DNA from: Strigamia acuminata
Taxonomy: Eukaryota; Arthropoda; Chilopoda; Geophilomorpha; Linotaeniidae
Direction: 5' to 3'
DNA length: 60,000 bases
Assembly (NCBI GenBank): GCA_949358305.1
Contig: OX442318.1
Location: 9,656,517-9,716,516, forward strand
In this document: positions 34,432 to 47,040 of the stretch, in pieces
Numbering within the stretch: position 1 is the stretch's first letter
Layout of the letters: the number at the start of each line of letters is the position of its first letter
The notes under the pieces: model-generated
What the model was told of the DNA's origin: nothing
Database searches by the model: none
What the model saw: the letters and a program-made list of their open reading frames with translations, nothing else
Translations under genes and position numbers: made by a program

Positions 34432-34949
34432 CCCATGTGGTTCGAAAATACATTGCAATTATATTATAATGTATTTTGAAATGCATCAAGTTTCACGATG
34501 CACTTGAGAATACATTTTTCAGGTCCTTGCGATATTATTATTTGTCAAATATGAATGCATTGTTAAAATACATTTTACAAAATATGTTCTAAAAATGTTC
34601 TAAAAATGTTCTAAAAAGTTCTAAAATGTTCTAAAAAGTTCTGAAATGTTCTAAAATGTTCTAAAATGTTCCAAAAAAGTTCCAAAATATTCTAGAATTT
34701 TCCAAAAATGTACTAAAATATTCTAAAATGTTCCAAAAATGTTCTAAATTGTTCTAAAAGATATTTTAAAGTAATATTGTAAGAGGATTACAAATTCATT
34801 GTAAAATATATTTTTTTCAATTGTATCATGGAATGCATTATTTAATGCACAAATAATATTTAAGTTCTGCGAAATGCTATGTACATTTTGGAATACAAAT
34901 TGGGCAAATCTAAAAATAAATTGTGAGATATATTTTTGAACCATATGGG
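34432..34949. mobile_element. MITE family B, copy B2
   Basis: The ends CCCATGTGGTTCGAAAATAC and TATTTTTGAACCATATGGG are inverted copies of each other. The interior has the family's ATGCATTT, AAATACATT and TACATTTTACAAAATAT motifs. It contains the 11-bp minisatellite below, which is absent from the other copies. Confidence 0.8.
34583..34765 (+). repeat. 11-bp-type minisatellite (ATGTTCTAAAA)
   Basis: About 17 degenerate head-to-tail units of ATGTTCTAAAA, AGTTCTAAA or ATGTTCCAAAA form, 10-12 bases each, inside B2. Probably a local expansion after insertion. Confidence 0.9.
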
Positions 34950-35494
34950 AAAACTAGACCATTAGTGAATGGTTATACTTTCCAAACCAAATTCCATTAA
35001 CCTTTAGCTTAGATAAGTGTCAATCAATTGGATAATTTCATGCTTTAGAATATAAAATTGTAATATCCAGTTTAGGATGCAAAACAATTTAATGGAATTA
35101 CATCTAATTAAGTTATATAAGCCAAGAATCAAATGAAGCGCTGCAATCTTCGTGCTAGCATAATGCAATTATCTGTTAAATGTTTTGACTTTTAGTTCCT
35201 TTACTGTACGCTTTTAACACAATTTCCCACAGAACTAATTTAATTTTACCCTGAATCCCTGAGTAAAAAAAAGTACAAACTTTGAAATAACACTTTATTC
35301 TAGATTGAGAAAATGTATTCTAATTTATCTATTTTTTTTTATCTCAATATCAGCTTGGGTAAACCTTTCATGCAGAAAAAATAATCCCAGAAGACAAAAA
35401 AAAAATCAATATTAAAAAAAAAAATTAATTTACTTTACATAACGTAAACTGTGGAAAATCAGAAAAGCACTGAACCATACTGGGCTTGAGGTTT
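34950..35494. other. No gene seen
   Basis: AT-rich; poly-A runs near 35395-35430. Confidence 0.35.
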
Positions 35495-35885
35495 TTTCGG
35501 GCCCCTTTATCAATAAATATATATATACATATATATACTGTAAATGTAGATATAGTTAAATAGATATAATGACGTAAATACAGCAGTTGCCGTTCCGGAA
35601 ACCACCAAATGACATCAAAGATGCTCATTGACGTAAAAAATGTCACGAAGACGCCAAAGGATGTCAAATGACACAAAAACCGATATTATTTTCACACTTA
35701 CACATTTTATTGCTTCTTAAAACATAACATACTAGTACATTGCATTGTGTCTTGGGGCCCCCCCTGGAATTTGGGGGTCATGGGTGCAAGCCCTATTTGC
35801 CCTGATGTAGATCCGCCCCTGGGTGCGTCTTACAATCGACGGCGTCTTATAATCGACGGCGTCTTATAATCGAAGAAATACGGTA
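35495..35885. mobile_element. hAT-like ends and an 18-bp triplicate
   Basis: TAGATCCGCCCCTG near 35808 read on the minus strand is CAGGGGCGGATCTA, a common hAT terminus, with GGGGCCCCCC and CGGGCCCC blocks to its left (35495-35765). Directly after it an 18-base unit GGCGTCTTATAATCGACG is repeated almost three times and runs into ATCGAAGAAATACGGTA, which resembles another widespread transposon end. A similar CAGGGGTGGATCTATG (minus strand) lies near 36235-36256. Confidence 0.5.
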
Positions 35886-38800
35886 TTAATATTTATTATT
35901 GAATTACACTATATCATTGCAAGTTTTAACCAAATAAATAAGAAACTAACTGTTTGTGGTAAATCCTTAGTGCAGACTGAATATGCTTTATTTCGAGGGA
36001 ACTTACTGTGTACTTACACCAAGACAGGATATTACAATTTCCGCCCCTGAACACTTGTTCTTAATTTCCCTCTTCTTCTAAAGATGGCAAGCGTTTCTTC
36101 ATTCCAAAATCATTAATATTATTATTATTTTTAAAAACACGTTCTCATACAGTAGACTCAAAATCTTAAGCAAATGTGGACTAAAGTCTAGGGCCCTTCC
36201 GGTATTAGTGGTCCAAAAGCTTATGCTTCATGAGTTTCAACATAGATCCACCCCTGAATATAGCTTAGAATTATTGCAATTATGATGCCGACTACATCAC
36301 TGTTGAATCTATCAACTCCAAGTGTGTTGAGAATAAGAATAAACAATTCTTTTGGCCTGATGGTTATGGAAAAGCTTGATTTTGTCGGATTACAAAGAAA
36401 TGCACGTGTAAGCTGTGGTTTACATTGAGACAGTGAGTATTTATTCATAAAACAGGATATGCAAAATACACTTCCTGTCCTAATTACACAAGTAGACTTT
36501 CCCATTTACATTGTGGGTCACCAAAGTGAAATAAGTGAAAGAAGTCACTTCTCATTATCGATATTGAATGCACCTATTCACTTAAGAAGTGACTTTCATT
36601 AACGAAATTGAAAGCATGGTAAGACCAAAAATTAAAATTCTGCGCCAATGTTTAAAACAAGAAATCAAACGAGTAAAATTCCACTCTAAAAGCAAGAAAC
36701 CAAATTACAAAAAAAAAAAAAGACATTTTTTTTCTTCTTTTTTTTCCTTTAAATAAAAATAAATTCCAAACATGAAGAGAAATTTCCAAACACATGTTGA
36801 AAACCTCCCAACTCCATCATAAACTTAAATCCAAAAACATTCCTTCCATCAACAACAAAAAAAGAAAAAAAAATGTATTTTCATCAGATAGAAAGCTCAC
36901 TCAACCATCATTTATTACACTGAATCGAGCTACTTTTGCTCATTGCCAGCTGTCAAGATGGACCATTCGTGTCATGTATTCGACACAATGCCAAATGCAG
37001 CTTAGTTCATTCATTTTTCTACACATTTTCCCTACATATGCGTGCACTAACATTTTCCTGCACCGACAAGAAAAAGAAAAATCTTGATAACGCTGTCACC
37101 AATACACGGAAAACACCACAATGTGCATTTACTTTACGACATACACCCTTACCAAAAAAAAAAATCATAAAAACGACCTAAAAATGGGAGAAAATGTTGG
37201 CAAAAAACCAAACAACACACCAAGCATAATTCTGAAAATTGCACAACAACTGGCCATTTAAACCTCTTTGGAAAAAAAAATATTTTGTTCCTTATTTGTT
37301 TCTCCTTTTTCCTTTTCCCCTTGTCCTTTTGTGAACCCCACACTAAAGCAGTGAGGCCTTTTGAGTGGAAAATGTAAAGAAAATCATTGTCTACGGTTTC
37401 TTGGCACCGGGTTATGCTTCAGGCAGGACTCATTAGGCTTTGGGTCCATGCACCCTTCTCCTTCTTCCTCCATCTCTCATCTATGGAGCTCATGAGCAAG
37501 AGCCAGTTTGGCATTGCTTGTCAACCCCGTTTATTCTTTAAAGATTTATGTATAATAAATGCAAAGTCTGTCCGGAAATTGATCCGGGTGACTATTTTCT
37601 TCTTTCTTCCACCTACTAAGTAGACGAAATCCTTTGCCAAACGCATCACGGCAAAAAACGGTCGTCAGTGGAACCAGGAAGTGGAGAAGGGGGCGGAGGA
37701 GAAAAGGAGAGGAAGCTTACTGCCAGAGATAGTGAAAGGATGGGAAGAAAATATTTGCAGACCCAGCACTACCGAGTTTCGTATGCCAACCATTCGATAA
37801 TTGGAATGGAGCAAAAGAATCTTTTGCGCACACAAACTCATTCAGTGTCCACCCACGTTTCTAATAGTGAACGGAGGTGTTTAAGTCAGGAAATCAATGT
37901 TAAAAAATTTACGCGTACACAGTAATGATTTTTTTTTACTGAAATTTACAATACCATGTGATGTACACCCCGACCGAGCGACACGGGAAACTCTTCACTC
38001 AACTCAAATTATAAGAGTTCCTTCAAATAACATTAACATTAATTTAATAATAGAAAAGTGACAATATTTACAATAAATAAACACAGAGCCTAATTACCAT
38101 TCTATAATTACTGTTCAGTTGTTAATTCTTGGATGTTATTACTATATAGTATTAACATCGCATATCGTAATTGCAAATTTTTTCCTTTTTAAATCTTTCT
38201 TTTTAAAATATTATCATAAACTTTATTCCCTTTTAAATTTGCAATCCAAGGCCATTGGTCTGATGGCCCACCAATAATACATTATTAATATTGAACAAAC
38301 TTTAAATAAGACAAACTCAATATTTACATGCAAAAAAAAATTTAATATTGCATGCGATACAATATCACACAAGCATACTTACCATCCTTAAAGCAGAAAA
38401 AACAAACAAGAAAAAAACATATCTGCATACTCCACGGTAAGAAAAAGAAATCATCATTTCCAGCATCAAACCCAACGTTTCAATTTTTATTCCCCTAGTA
38501 AATTGAAGCCAAAAGGTTATCTTACAAAACGTGCCATTAAGCAAAATAATATTTTTTATTACCATTTCTAACAGAAGCGAACGACGCCTCCAAAACAAAT
38601 TCTAACCCCCGCCCAAATAAGAAACTTAAAGCCAATGTAGACACACAGCATACTACATCTCTACCTGATCCATTGCACGCTCTCTCTTTCTCTCTCTCTC
38701 TCCCTCCACCCTATCTTCGCCCCTATTCACTACTGGGCCGTGTGCAGACACGTGGAAATTAACGACCCTCTTTCTCTCGCCTCCTGACACATTTCCAGTG

Positions 38801-39559
38801 AGAGAAAAGGCAGCACAATTCATGCGCTTGGCCCTTTGTTCCACCGGGAACTATCGCGCTGGATAGGCGTTGCTCACCAACGACAAAGTGCACAATATCA
38901 CCTGCTACTACTACCACCACCCGTGTGAAGGTGGGACTTTACTCTCACTCCTCAGCCATCACACATCATCAGGCCCTGGCGTGCGTGCTTTGCAGACGTC
39001 CAACCCTTTTTGGCGCCTTCTGATTACCGCTTTTCCCTCCTCCTCTTCACTATGTGCTATGCAATAAAGGAGGAAAAATGCCATGTTAACATTTTTGCTT
39101 CAAATTAGATTTGGTTTGGTTAAATATAAATGCACTTGGCACCTAAGTGGAAATGCATGTGAGGACATTGTGCTGTCAATCATAATAATACTTAACTCAA
39201 AGTGTGACTTAAAATTTTAACAGATATGGGAACAAAGTCATTCATGAAGGGGGATGGATTAATTAGGCGGAATGGGCGCTTTGTTTCATCTGTGTGATTA
39301 GAACGCGACAAAATGTCGCTTCGGTAGTTCCTCGATTTGAGCGGAGGTAGTGTTCAGGGAAGACACTGGAAATTTTGAAATCCTCTGGAAATCATTGCTC
39401 GTATAATAACATCAGGAGTGGCTGATGGGTCATACATGCTTGACCAGTACTTGACAAATTTTCTGTCTTCCTCACGATCTTATTGGGGAACGAGTAACTC
39501 GCGAGGTTTTCCGAGTTTTCACTTATGAAATGGTGAAGGACAATATGATAATAGATCAT
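35886..39559. other. No gene seen; simple repeats
   Basis: AT-rich. Poly-A and poly-T lie at 36708-36760 and a CT-rich microsatellite at 38680-38705, inside a less AT-rich tract (38640-39070). The + frame at 37668-37925 (GGGG-rich start, then K/R/S-rich) lies in a purine-rich tract and has no motif. None is called as a gene. Confidence 0.35.
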
Positions 39560-40044
39560 CAATTACCATGTTTACATGTTACCAGTTATAGATAAGTAAA
39601 AATGCGAATTTTTACTTATTTAGAAAACTGCATGCGTTTACAAAGAATCAGTTTTCCAAAAAATGTGACGTCATCCACAATGCACTGTGCACAAACAATA
39701 TGTCTTCCCGCCAACCTCGGAATATATTGTTTTGTTTCGTTGGAGTTTCCCATGTAACAATATTCATTCTAACATTGCGAGCTCTGCTCGCTCCATTTTG
39801 CCGCCATGTTTTTAAACAGTTGCATTATAGCGTTGTTGTGACGTCAGCTTATCCAGATAAGCAATGAGTGGGTGTTTACATTGCAAATGGCAATGCGCAA
39901 AACACCCAAAATCTACCTCAAACAAGTGGATTTTAGTTTTCAAGATAAGTTTGACTTTTCTTGAAAACTGATTTGTTTTCTATAAAAGTAAAATTCGCAT
40001 TTTCACTTATCTAGATAAGTGAGTACATGTAAACGTGGTAATTG
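39560..40044. mobile_element. MITE G, 485 bp, about 60-bp inverted ends
   Basis: The left end CAATTACCATGTTTACATGT, with AGATAAGTAAAAATGCGAAT further in, is matched inverted by the right end (CATGTAAACGTGGTAATTG, ATTCGCATTTTCACTTATC). The interior has two GTGACGTCA motifs. The AGATAAGT subterminal motif recurs several times. No ORF. Confidence 0.85.
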
Positions 40045-40099
40045 TCGCCATCATCTTCAGGATTTTCTGGTTTGTCTACTTGTTCTATACTGAAAAATA

Positions 40100-40436
40100 G
40101 TACCGCATAATGGTACCGCTGTACTTTTGTCGATTTCTTCAGCGAAACCATTATGCGTAGTGTGTATGTACTAAATGATTCATACCGTATATGGAAAGAA
40201 AAGATGAAGACTAGTCAATCATACGGTAGAAATTAGAATAGCGTTTATTCATTAAAAAACATAGGGGGCGCAGTATTTAACAGCATCATACAAAATGAGT
40301 TAAAGTAGGACAGGGAAGCGAACATTTCAATGCGGTCCTTTTTTCCAGTAGCGGCCCAACTCTCCCGACAACTAACGAATATCAATTTTATTCAAAATGT
40401 GTATAAATTTTTTTAGACACCCCTGTATAATATTTT
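40100..40436 (+). repeat. Dispersed repeat family N, copy N1
   Basis: GTACCGCTGTACTTTTGTCG with ATTTCTTCAGCG (about 40112-40144) and a later block (CCAGTAGCGGCCCAACTC, then TTTTATTCAAAATGTGTA and ACACCCCTGTATA) recur at 50075-50880. CGCATAATGGT and ACCATTATGCG (40104-40114 and 40147-40157) form a small hairpin. The end read on the minus strand, TACAGGGGTGTCT, looks like a transposon terminus. Confidence 0.6.
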
Positions 40437-42116
40437 TTTAAAAAGTTTTTACCATTGGGCTTTTCTGCTTCCCAGACAGCCTTTAAAAAAAATCTCACCC
40501 TAAATAATTTAATTAGAAGCCGGAAAATTTCATTTAGTGATTGGTTTTGCTGCACAACTCCATTTAGCAGACTATCAAAATCATCAGAAACAAGAAGTTA
40601 TTTTCAATTTCTCTTCAACCACGGCTTCAACTTGTAAGCTGAGAACAGTACCCTCTTTTTTCTCCTCCTTTTGAATTTCAAATCTGACTGAAATATCGAT
40701 TTCTATCCTACCTTCTTTGCCGGCTTCTCCATTCTGATTCAATTTCCATCATTCAGCTACCATGATAAATTCAATTGTTCATATAGCACACATTCATTTG
40801 ACTTACACTAGTTGCAATTCTCAAAATTCCCACTTTCTCAATCCGTTCCAATCCACCCAACACCCAATCCACATTAAAAGTATTCTACAGAATTTCCTCA
40901 CACTTTTAACTTTATATCAGCACATTTTTTCCTCTCCACTCCAAAATAAAAAACTGATGATTAATTACTTAAGGGACCCCAAAAAGAAACAATCTGTGAC
41001 AGAGTAAGACATAATTAGTAGCAATTTTCTCAATTTTTTCTGTGCAAAGAAAAAAAGGATAAAAGATACGCCCTCTCCAGCTTTAAAACTTGTTCAACAT
41101 TTACCTCATTAATCAAGACATTCAGCCCATCTAAGACAATAAGGAGAGAATTATGCAAATATAATTTAAGACGGCGAAATCTAAGAAACCACATCATCAT
41201 TTTAGAGTGGGAAAGAGTAGGAAAACTAAGTTGATTAGGTACCCGAGACAAATATCGAGTGCACTTTGCCTTATTTCTCTCCCAACACCACGCTTTTGAC
41301 CTGCTCATGAAATTCAATCACCACATAAGGTGATAGCAGACAGCCACCTCTTTCCCCCTGACTACACCTCACGTCCTCAGTGGACATGTGGGTCATGCTA
41401 GAAGAAGCTTTACCCGGCCACTTCTTCGCGGTCATCCAGAAGCCGATTAGCAGGGAGTCAAAGGACCCTCATCCATTACATCAAATCTAGTGTTGCATTA
41501 TTTACACACTGAAACAATACAGTTGCAACTTTTTCTCCTGACTAATGTGCCAATTCACCTCAGCTCATATAAAAGATCCGTTTTCTTAAAGCCCAAACCA
41601 ACACATAATGAGAATCTATAGGGTTGACTGTGCTTAGTTCTTTGACGTCCTAACTGCAATTGCTTTTCGGATTATCAGCAACAGCTATTAAGACGTTCCT
41701 ATATCATATACGTGTGTCAGATATAATTACAAAACAAATGCAGTAACCGTTAAGAATTTCTGCAAAAATGTATCAGATTAGAAACAGTTTATGTGCAACC
41801 ATTTCAAATCTAAAGTCTTTCGGCTAGTTCGCACATCAGTTCACACTAGCCGTAACTCAGTAACAATGAAGTAGATAGAAAAAAGGCTTAGTCTAGGTTT
41901 AACATGGGAATAGTAGAACATAGGAAATATAATAGAAATCAGAGAAATAGACTTAAGGTTTAAAAATTGTGGAATTGAATTAATGTTAGTCCTGAATTAA
42001 ACTTGGCTTTGACTTAAATTAGTATTGTACGGCCTCAAATAAACGCAGAGGTGTTTATTAATTTTTCCGACGCCTATTTGATTGCTTAAAGTTCCTTTTC
42101 TTTATTCGCACACGTC
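40437..42116. other. No gene seen
   Basis: AT-rich; minus frame 41030-41317 shows no motif. Confidence 0.35.
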
Positions 42117-42247
42117 TTGCGCGACCTGCACGTGTTGGTGTCCAAAACGGAAGTGTCCAAGTCACGTTCTGGGTTGCGAGATTACAAGAACTACCAATGG
42201 TGGGAGACCCTCATTGGAATTTGCATATTGGATCCAGGTGACACTCA
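42117..42247 (+). repeat. Dispersed repeat family M, copy M1
   Basis: It shares GTTCTGGGTYG, CGAGATTACA, GTGGGAGACCCTCA or GTGGAGACCCTCA, and a final AGCCAGGTG or ATCCAGGTG with 49083-49212. SINE-like in size, but no polymerase III boxes are certain. Confidence 0.55.
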
Positions 42248-42820
42248 AAATATAAACAACAAGACTATGCCGAAAATGATGTTGTGCCAACTAAACTTCA
42301 TCTACAAATTAATAATTAATGTAAAAAATTAATATGACCACCATTTTTAATTGCCCCATTGTGCGAAGACCTCACCTCGGGCCAACGGTCATTTGTATTT
42401 AAATAGACTTGATAAGTTTGAAGAAATAAAATATTAACACAAGTTTGCTTGCCTGCACAAATACAGCAGCTTTGAACCGTAGGTTATCGCCCTGCTCTGC
42501 ACCCATGTCTGGCAAACTTCGTCATTTGACATGTACAGATGGTGTGCAAATAGCGGTTCCCATGTCATCGCGTGCAAGTTTAAGCATACAACCAGAAAAC
42601 CAAAAATTCCTTATCTATTACGAACATCTGTTTTCTGTTCCACTACAAACTAAAGTTAACATCGCTTTAAGGCTATCAACCGCAAACTAAGACTAACATA
42701 CAAGAATTATTGACTTTTAATGATTTTCATCCATTATTCATCAAAATAATGACTCCAAATGACAGAAACCAAATAAGGCAATGTTCCACTGTTGAGAACT
42801 AAGAGACATGTCTGCTTTAT

Positions 42821-43375
42821 ACGGCTCAAAAATATATTTTACAATATATTGTTTTTCACTTACCGCATTCCAAAATGTATAGCATTTCGCAGAATTAAGT
42901 ATATTATTTATACATTAAATAATGCATTAATATTTGACAGATTGGGAATGCATTTCATAATACATTTTACAAAATATATTATTATTTGCAAACCAATAGC
43001 ACAGAAAAATGTATTACAAAATGCGTTCTCGCAAAACCCAATGCATTTCAAAACACATCTTTTGTATTTTTCTTGTCCAGATGCAAAATAACAAGCCAAG
43101 TTTTGTGCCTAAACCTTATAATTCTTCCAGTCCTCTAATAGAAGTGAAAATCCTTTATTGTTCATTACCTGGCCAACTGTTGCTAGGGGAAAATATGGAA
43201 GCTGCTTGATGCTTTATACATTATATTGTTACCAATACGACATAACTTCCTAATGTGCTCAAACCTGCACAATTCCTTGCTCGGCAAATACACAACAACA
43301 TCACTGCAATGCAATTTCAATCTCAGATGGATTTTTTTTATTTCTTTGATTTTCTTGATTTTTGAACCATGTGGT
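42821..43375. mobile_element. MITE family B, copy B3, interrupted by C3
   Basis: It starts GGCTCAAAAATATATTTTAC, carries the TTTGCAAACCAATAGCA block and breaks after TTTTGTATTTTT at about 43070. The missing end TTTTTGAACCATGTGG follows at about 43358-43375, after repeat C3. The middle matches B2 (GCATTTCGCAGAATTAAGTA-type sequence, seen inverted in B2). Confidence 0.7.
43070..43355 (+). repeat. Dispersed repeat family C, copy C3
   Basis: It starts CTTGTCCAGATGCAAAATAA, has the core CTAGGGGAAAATATGGAAGC and CCTGCACAATTCCTTG, and appears to sit inside B3, so it would be younger than that element. Its right end is uncertain. Confidence 0.6.
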
Positions 43376-44324
43376 GTCTGTTTCAGATCTACTTCAGGTA
43401 GTCGGTGTGTAAAGTGCCAGAACAATATCATAAACATTACCGAGACATTTAAACGTCTTTAGTACTTCCTGTGGACATAGTGTGTGGGTAGTTACATAAT
43501 AGCTCAGGGTAATGCATTTGTCCTTTTAACATACAGCGCACACACCGGTGCCAGCAGTTTTGTTGTACCATCAACTTGCCCCTTTCTAGTTACAAAGATT
43601 AAACTGTAGAAAACTATTCCCATAACTCATCCAGCACTATGTACATACCATTGCTAACAAAAGCATTTTTCCCCAGAATTTGAACCAATAAATCCCTTTT
43701 CTTATATTCCTAAAGCCGAACACAGCTCCAATAAAAATCTATACCGCAAAACTTTTGCACAATCAAAACACAAACCTAAACTTAGCTCGATGCATCAGAA
43801 ACCGATGAAACAGGTCACACGAATTCTGATCGATCAGTCCCCTACCAATGACATTTCGCACACAACCTCAACAAAAAAGAAGAAGAAGAAAAAAAAAACA
43901 GAACAACAACAAACAAGAAACTTGCTCTTCGCACCTACAATATTGATAAAACACTTTCCTCTACATATATATCTTTTCATGTGATATAAATATAAATGTA
44001 CATAGTTCCAGTATAGCCATAGGAAAAACAACCATAAACAAACTTTTCTTACAAACATAAAATGGCAAAGCTATAACCTTCTAGTATGGACACAAAAATC
44101 AGCCGTAAATCATCATCGAAAACTGCAAAAGCAGAAACAACTCTGGAGTTCTTTTTAAGTGGATTAAATTCAAAACGTTTGCCAATACAGTTGAATTGAG
44201 GCCTAACTACTAATTCTTCCAGTTTAGGGTTCCAAATTGCTGATGTTTTGTTAGTGATTCAAAAGACTCAAAGCACGTCTAACTCTATGGGTGGGTTTAT
44301 TCAGACTAAGGGTTAAAAGTTAGG
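43376..44324. other. No gene seen
   Basis: AT-rich with an AAG/A run near 43875-43900. No credible coding frame. Confidence 0.35.
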
Positions 44325-44652
44325 CTTGTGCGATTAATTCGCAATAATTCGCAATAATCGTAATATCAAGTTATCGCAATATCGCAAGATATCGCAATTT
44401 ATCGCAATTGATTGAATTTATTTACTGAAAAAAGTTTATTTAAAACCAAATTAAAATTACAAATGTGAAAAGAAAAGAAAATTTAGCATTGTTGGTCCAC
44501 CCACACTCCATCTATATGCGATTTTTGTTAAATCACAATGATCGCAATAATTCGCATGTGTGATATATTGCAAACAACAGCTAGTGAATTAAATAGCTGC
44601 GATATTCAACCCAAAAAAAATCGCATTGCAATTAATCGCAAATTCGCATAGT
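44325..44652. mobile_element. Element with iterated TTCGCAAT / ATCGCAAT ends
   Basis: The left end, GTGCGATTAATTCGCAATAA followed by several ATCGCAAT units, is answered by an inverted right end (ATCGCATTGCAATTAATCGC, AAATTCGCATAG). Subterminal AATCGCAAT-type iterations of this sort are widespread in hAT-like MITEs. About 328 bp; no ORF. Confidence 0.65.
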
Positions 44653-46378
44653 TAAAAGTTACAAGGGAGAGACATAGTTACTACTAGTATATTTTATTTG
44701 TGAGAACGACATCACTCTTGTACTTATTGTAACATTATTTCAGCATGATTAAAATGCAAATCTATTGCAAGTTTGGTTATATTTTGAAAATTGTTTATTT
44801 TTTAATCATTTATCCAACTGGACCAAAGTTTTGTCCAGCACTGAACCCAAAAAAAAATAAAAATACAGTCTCACACATTGATCGAAACACCAAAAACTTT
44901 AATCGCACTAATCTTTTCTCCGTAAAACTGTTTTCACAACTTTTGATGATATGTTGTAATGTAGTTTTGACAGTCCATACAAAAAAGATCAAAGGCTGTG
45001 TCGAAGATAGTCAAAAAAGTCGAGCAAAGCACAAAAAAAAAAAAAAAAAAGAAAAAGAAATAGTGAGCCGAATCAAATAACCCTAGAAGCATGCTTCTAA
45101 CGATTTCTTTTCTACCTTAAAGCCCCAAAAAAATCAATGTTTGTTCAAGTCGGTTGCCAAGAAAGCCGAATCATAAAAATTGTTAGTTGTGTTGAGGGCC
45201 ACAGCAGATAATCCTTTGATGTGTTCAGTGCAGATGCCTGTAAGGTAGCAGCCCATGATTTAAGAGACAAGTAGGAATTATTTATACAGGACATTTTTGA
45301 AAATTCATCAACAAAAGCCTCGTTTATTCGATGCGTGCATCGCTCAAACTTTTGCTAATGGCATTTGCAGATAATCTACTTACCATTAAGCGCTGTTGAT
45401 AACACATTTCGAATAGCAAATCAATTAACGGCGGGCTTCCCTGCATGGACAATGACGAATTATATTGGCATTCAAGTTCCACCCATCTTTTAAGAAAGGA
45501 AAAAAAAATTCCACAAGACAAGTCGAAGCAATCAATTACACAATGTCAATAAACCAACTTGCCTTCTTTGCAGCGACATTAAATTCGTGCACAAAAATCT
45601 GATTACAGCTAGATCAATATTGGATCTGCGCAAGATATAAAAAGAAGTTTAATTTATAATTAAACACGGTATCTCGGCAGGACTTTAGAATACTTGTACC
45701 ATAAAACTCCCAAATGTGGGCCGGTCTGCGCAGGGGCCATAAACCGCCTAGCTCAAATAACAGCCTAGGTCCAAATAGGCGCCTAGGAGACGCCAAAATA
45801 TAGACAATGGGTCTTCAAATGATGACACAGAATAAAACTAGTTCTAGAACTAGATCCAATTCAAGGTTTCATTGAAATCATCTGATTGGCCAGACGCCAT
45901 ATCAATTGTTTCAGCTCTGTTCACACGTGCCCCACAGTGTGAACAGACTCTGCGTTGTGTTTGACTAATTTTTCCTTGCGTTGCGTTGCATCGCCCTCAG
46001 TGTGAAAACTTGTGTGAACCTTATTATGCCAAAAAGCAGAACAAATCATTATACAACTAAAATAGAACAAATCTTAAGTTCTAATAAATACAGAACAAGT
46101 CATAAAAAGGCAAACAGAAAATAAACAGAAAATAGTGCCAAAAACCATCAGAGGGGATGAGGGTGAGAGTGATTTCACCAACGCAACATCCACCTCACCC
46201 GGTACCACATATACCGTAGTGAGCGGAAAGCGACCTCAGGAGAGTTCAAAAAGAAGAACTTAACCAACTGATCCCAAATGGATCTTAGAAACTGGGGAAC
46301 AGGGCCTGAAGGGCAAGACAAGGCAAAAAGCACAACTGCTCTGTTCTAATAAGAGATTAACCCAGGCGTTTATTCATG
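44653..46378. other. No gene seen
   Basis: AT-rich with an A-run near 45030. The tract 45835-46020 has the palindrome CTAGTTCTAGAACTAG (45838-45853) and a CTGATTGGCCAGACG motif and may be a decayed MITE. Near 45715-45795, CCTAGGCG-type motifs give an odd proline/arginine-rich minus frame of no clear meaning. Confidence 0.35.
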
Positions 46379-46952
46379 TAACACAAAAATACGTAGGGGG
46401 GTATAGAGGGGGACCAGGAGATCACGTTTTCACTAATCAAAAATTCCAAAAAAAAATTTCCCACTTAATCAGATGGTCAATTTGAAAATTCAAACAAGAG
46501 ATTCACGTTGATTTTGACAAATAACTGCATAAAAACTTACGATCGCGCTGGATTCAAATCTGACTAAAATTAAGACATGCTGCTGGTTGCAAATCAAAAA
46601 TTACACTATTTTATTCAGGGTTCACACATTACAAAACAAAGACAAAACAAAGATTATGACAATTTATGACACTGTAATGCACTTCCGGTTCCGCGTCATC
46701 GCTTCTCAAACGAAAAACACCTCCTTGGTGTCGACTTCACTGCACGTCTCATCTTCCATTCCTTTGATTCTATGCGTCCTCGCTACTTTTAAAATTCCTG
46801 GTTTTTACAGTCAACTTTCATCTATTTTTAGAAATAATTTTTGCTGATTTGAAAGAAATAAACAAAAGTGTGACTAAATGGGAATTTTTTTTAGAATCTC
46901 CTGGTCCCCCTCTATACCCCCTATTTCTGTGTAACATGAATTCTGAAACACC

Positions 46953-46957
<5 letters not shown>
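46379..46957. mobile_element. Transposon family E, copy E2
   Basis: The left part (GGGTATAGAGGGGGACCAGG, then AGATCACGTTTTCACTAATC) matches the left end of E1. The right end is the same sequence inverted and is the better preserved one (GGTCCCCCTCTATACCCCCT, TTTCTGTGTAACATGAATTC, TGAAACACCCTG). The interior differs from E1 and has no transposase scrap. Confidence 0.85.

Positions 46958-47037
<80 letters not shown>
46955..47037. repeat. (TA)n microsatellite, about 40 units
   Basis: A perfect TA run starts exactly at the right terminus of E2 (ACACCCTG, then TATATA). It explains the IYIYIY frames on both strands. Confidence 0.98.

Positions 47038-47040
<3 letters not shown>

Noticed and set aside
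34583-34765. CRISPR-like array
   Set aside because: Units of about 11 bases are contiguous with no spacers, and the genome is eukaryotic; it is a minisatellite inside a MITE.
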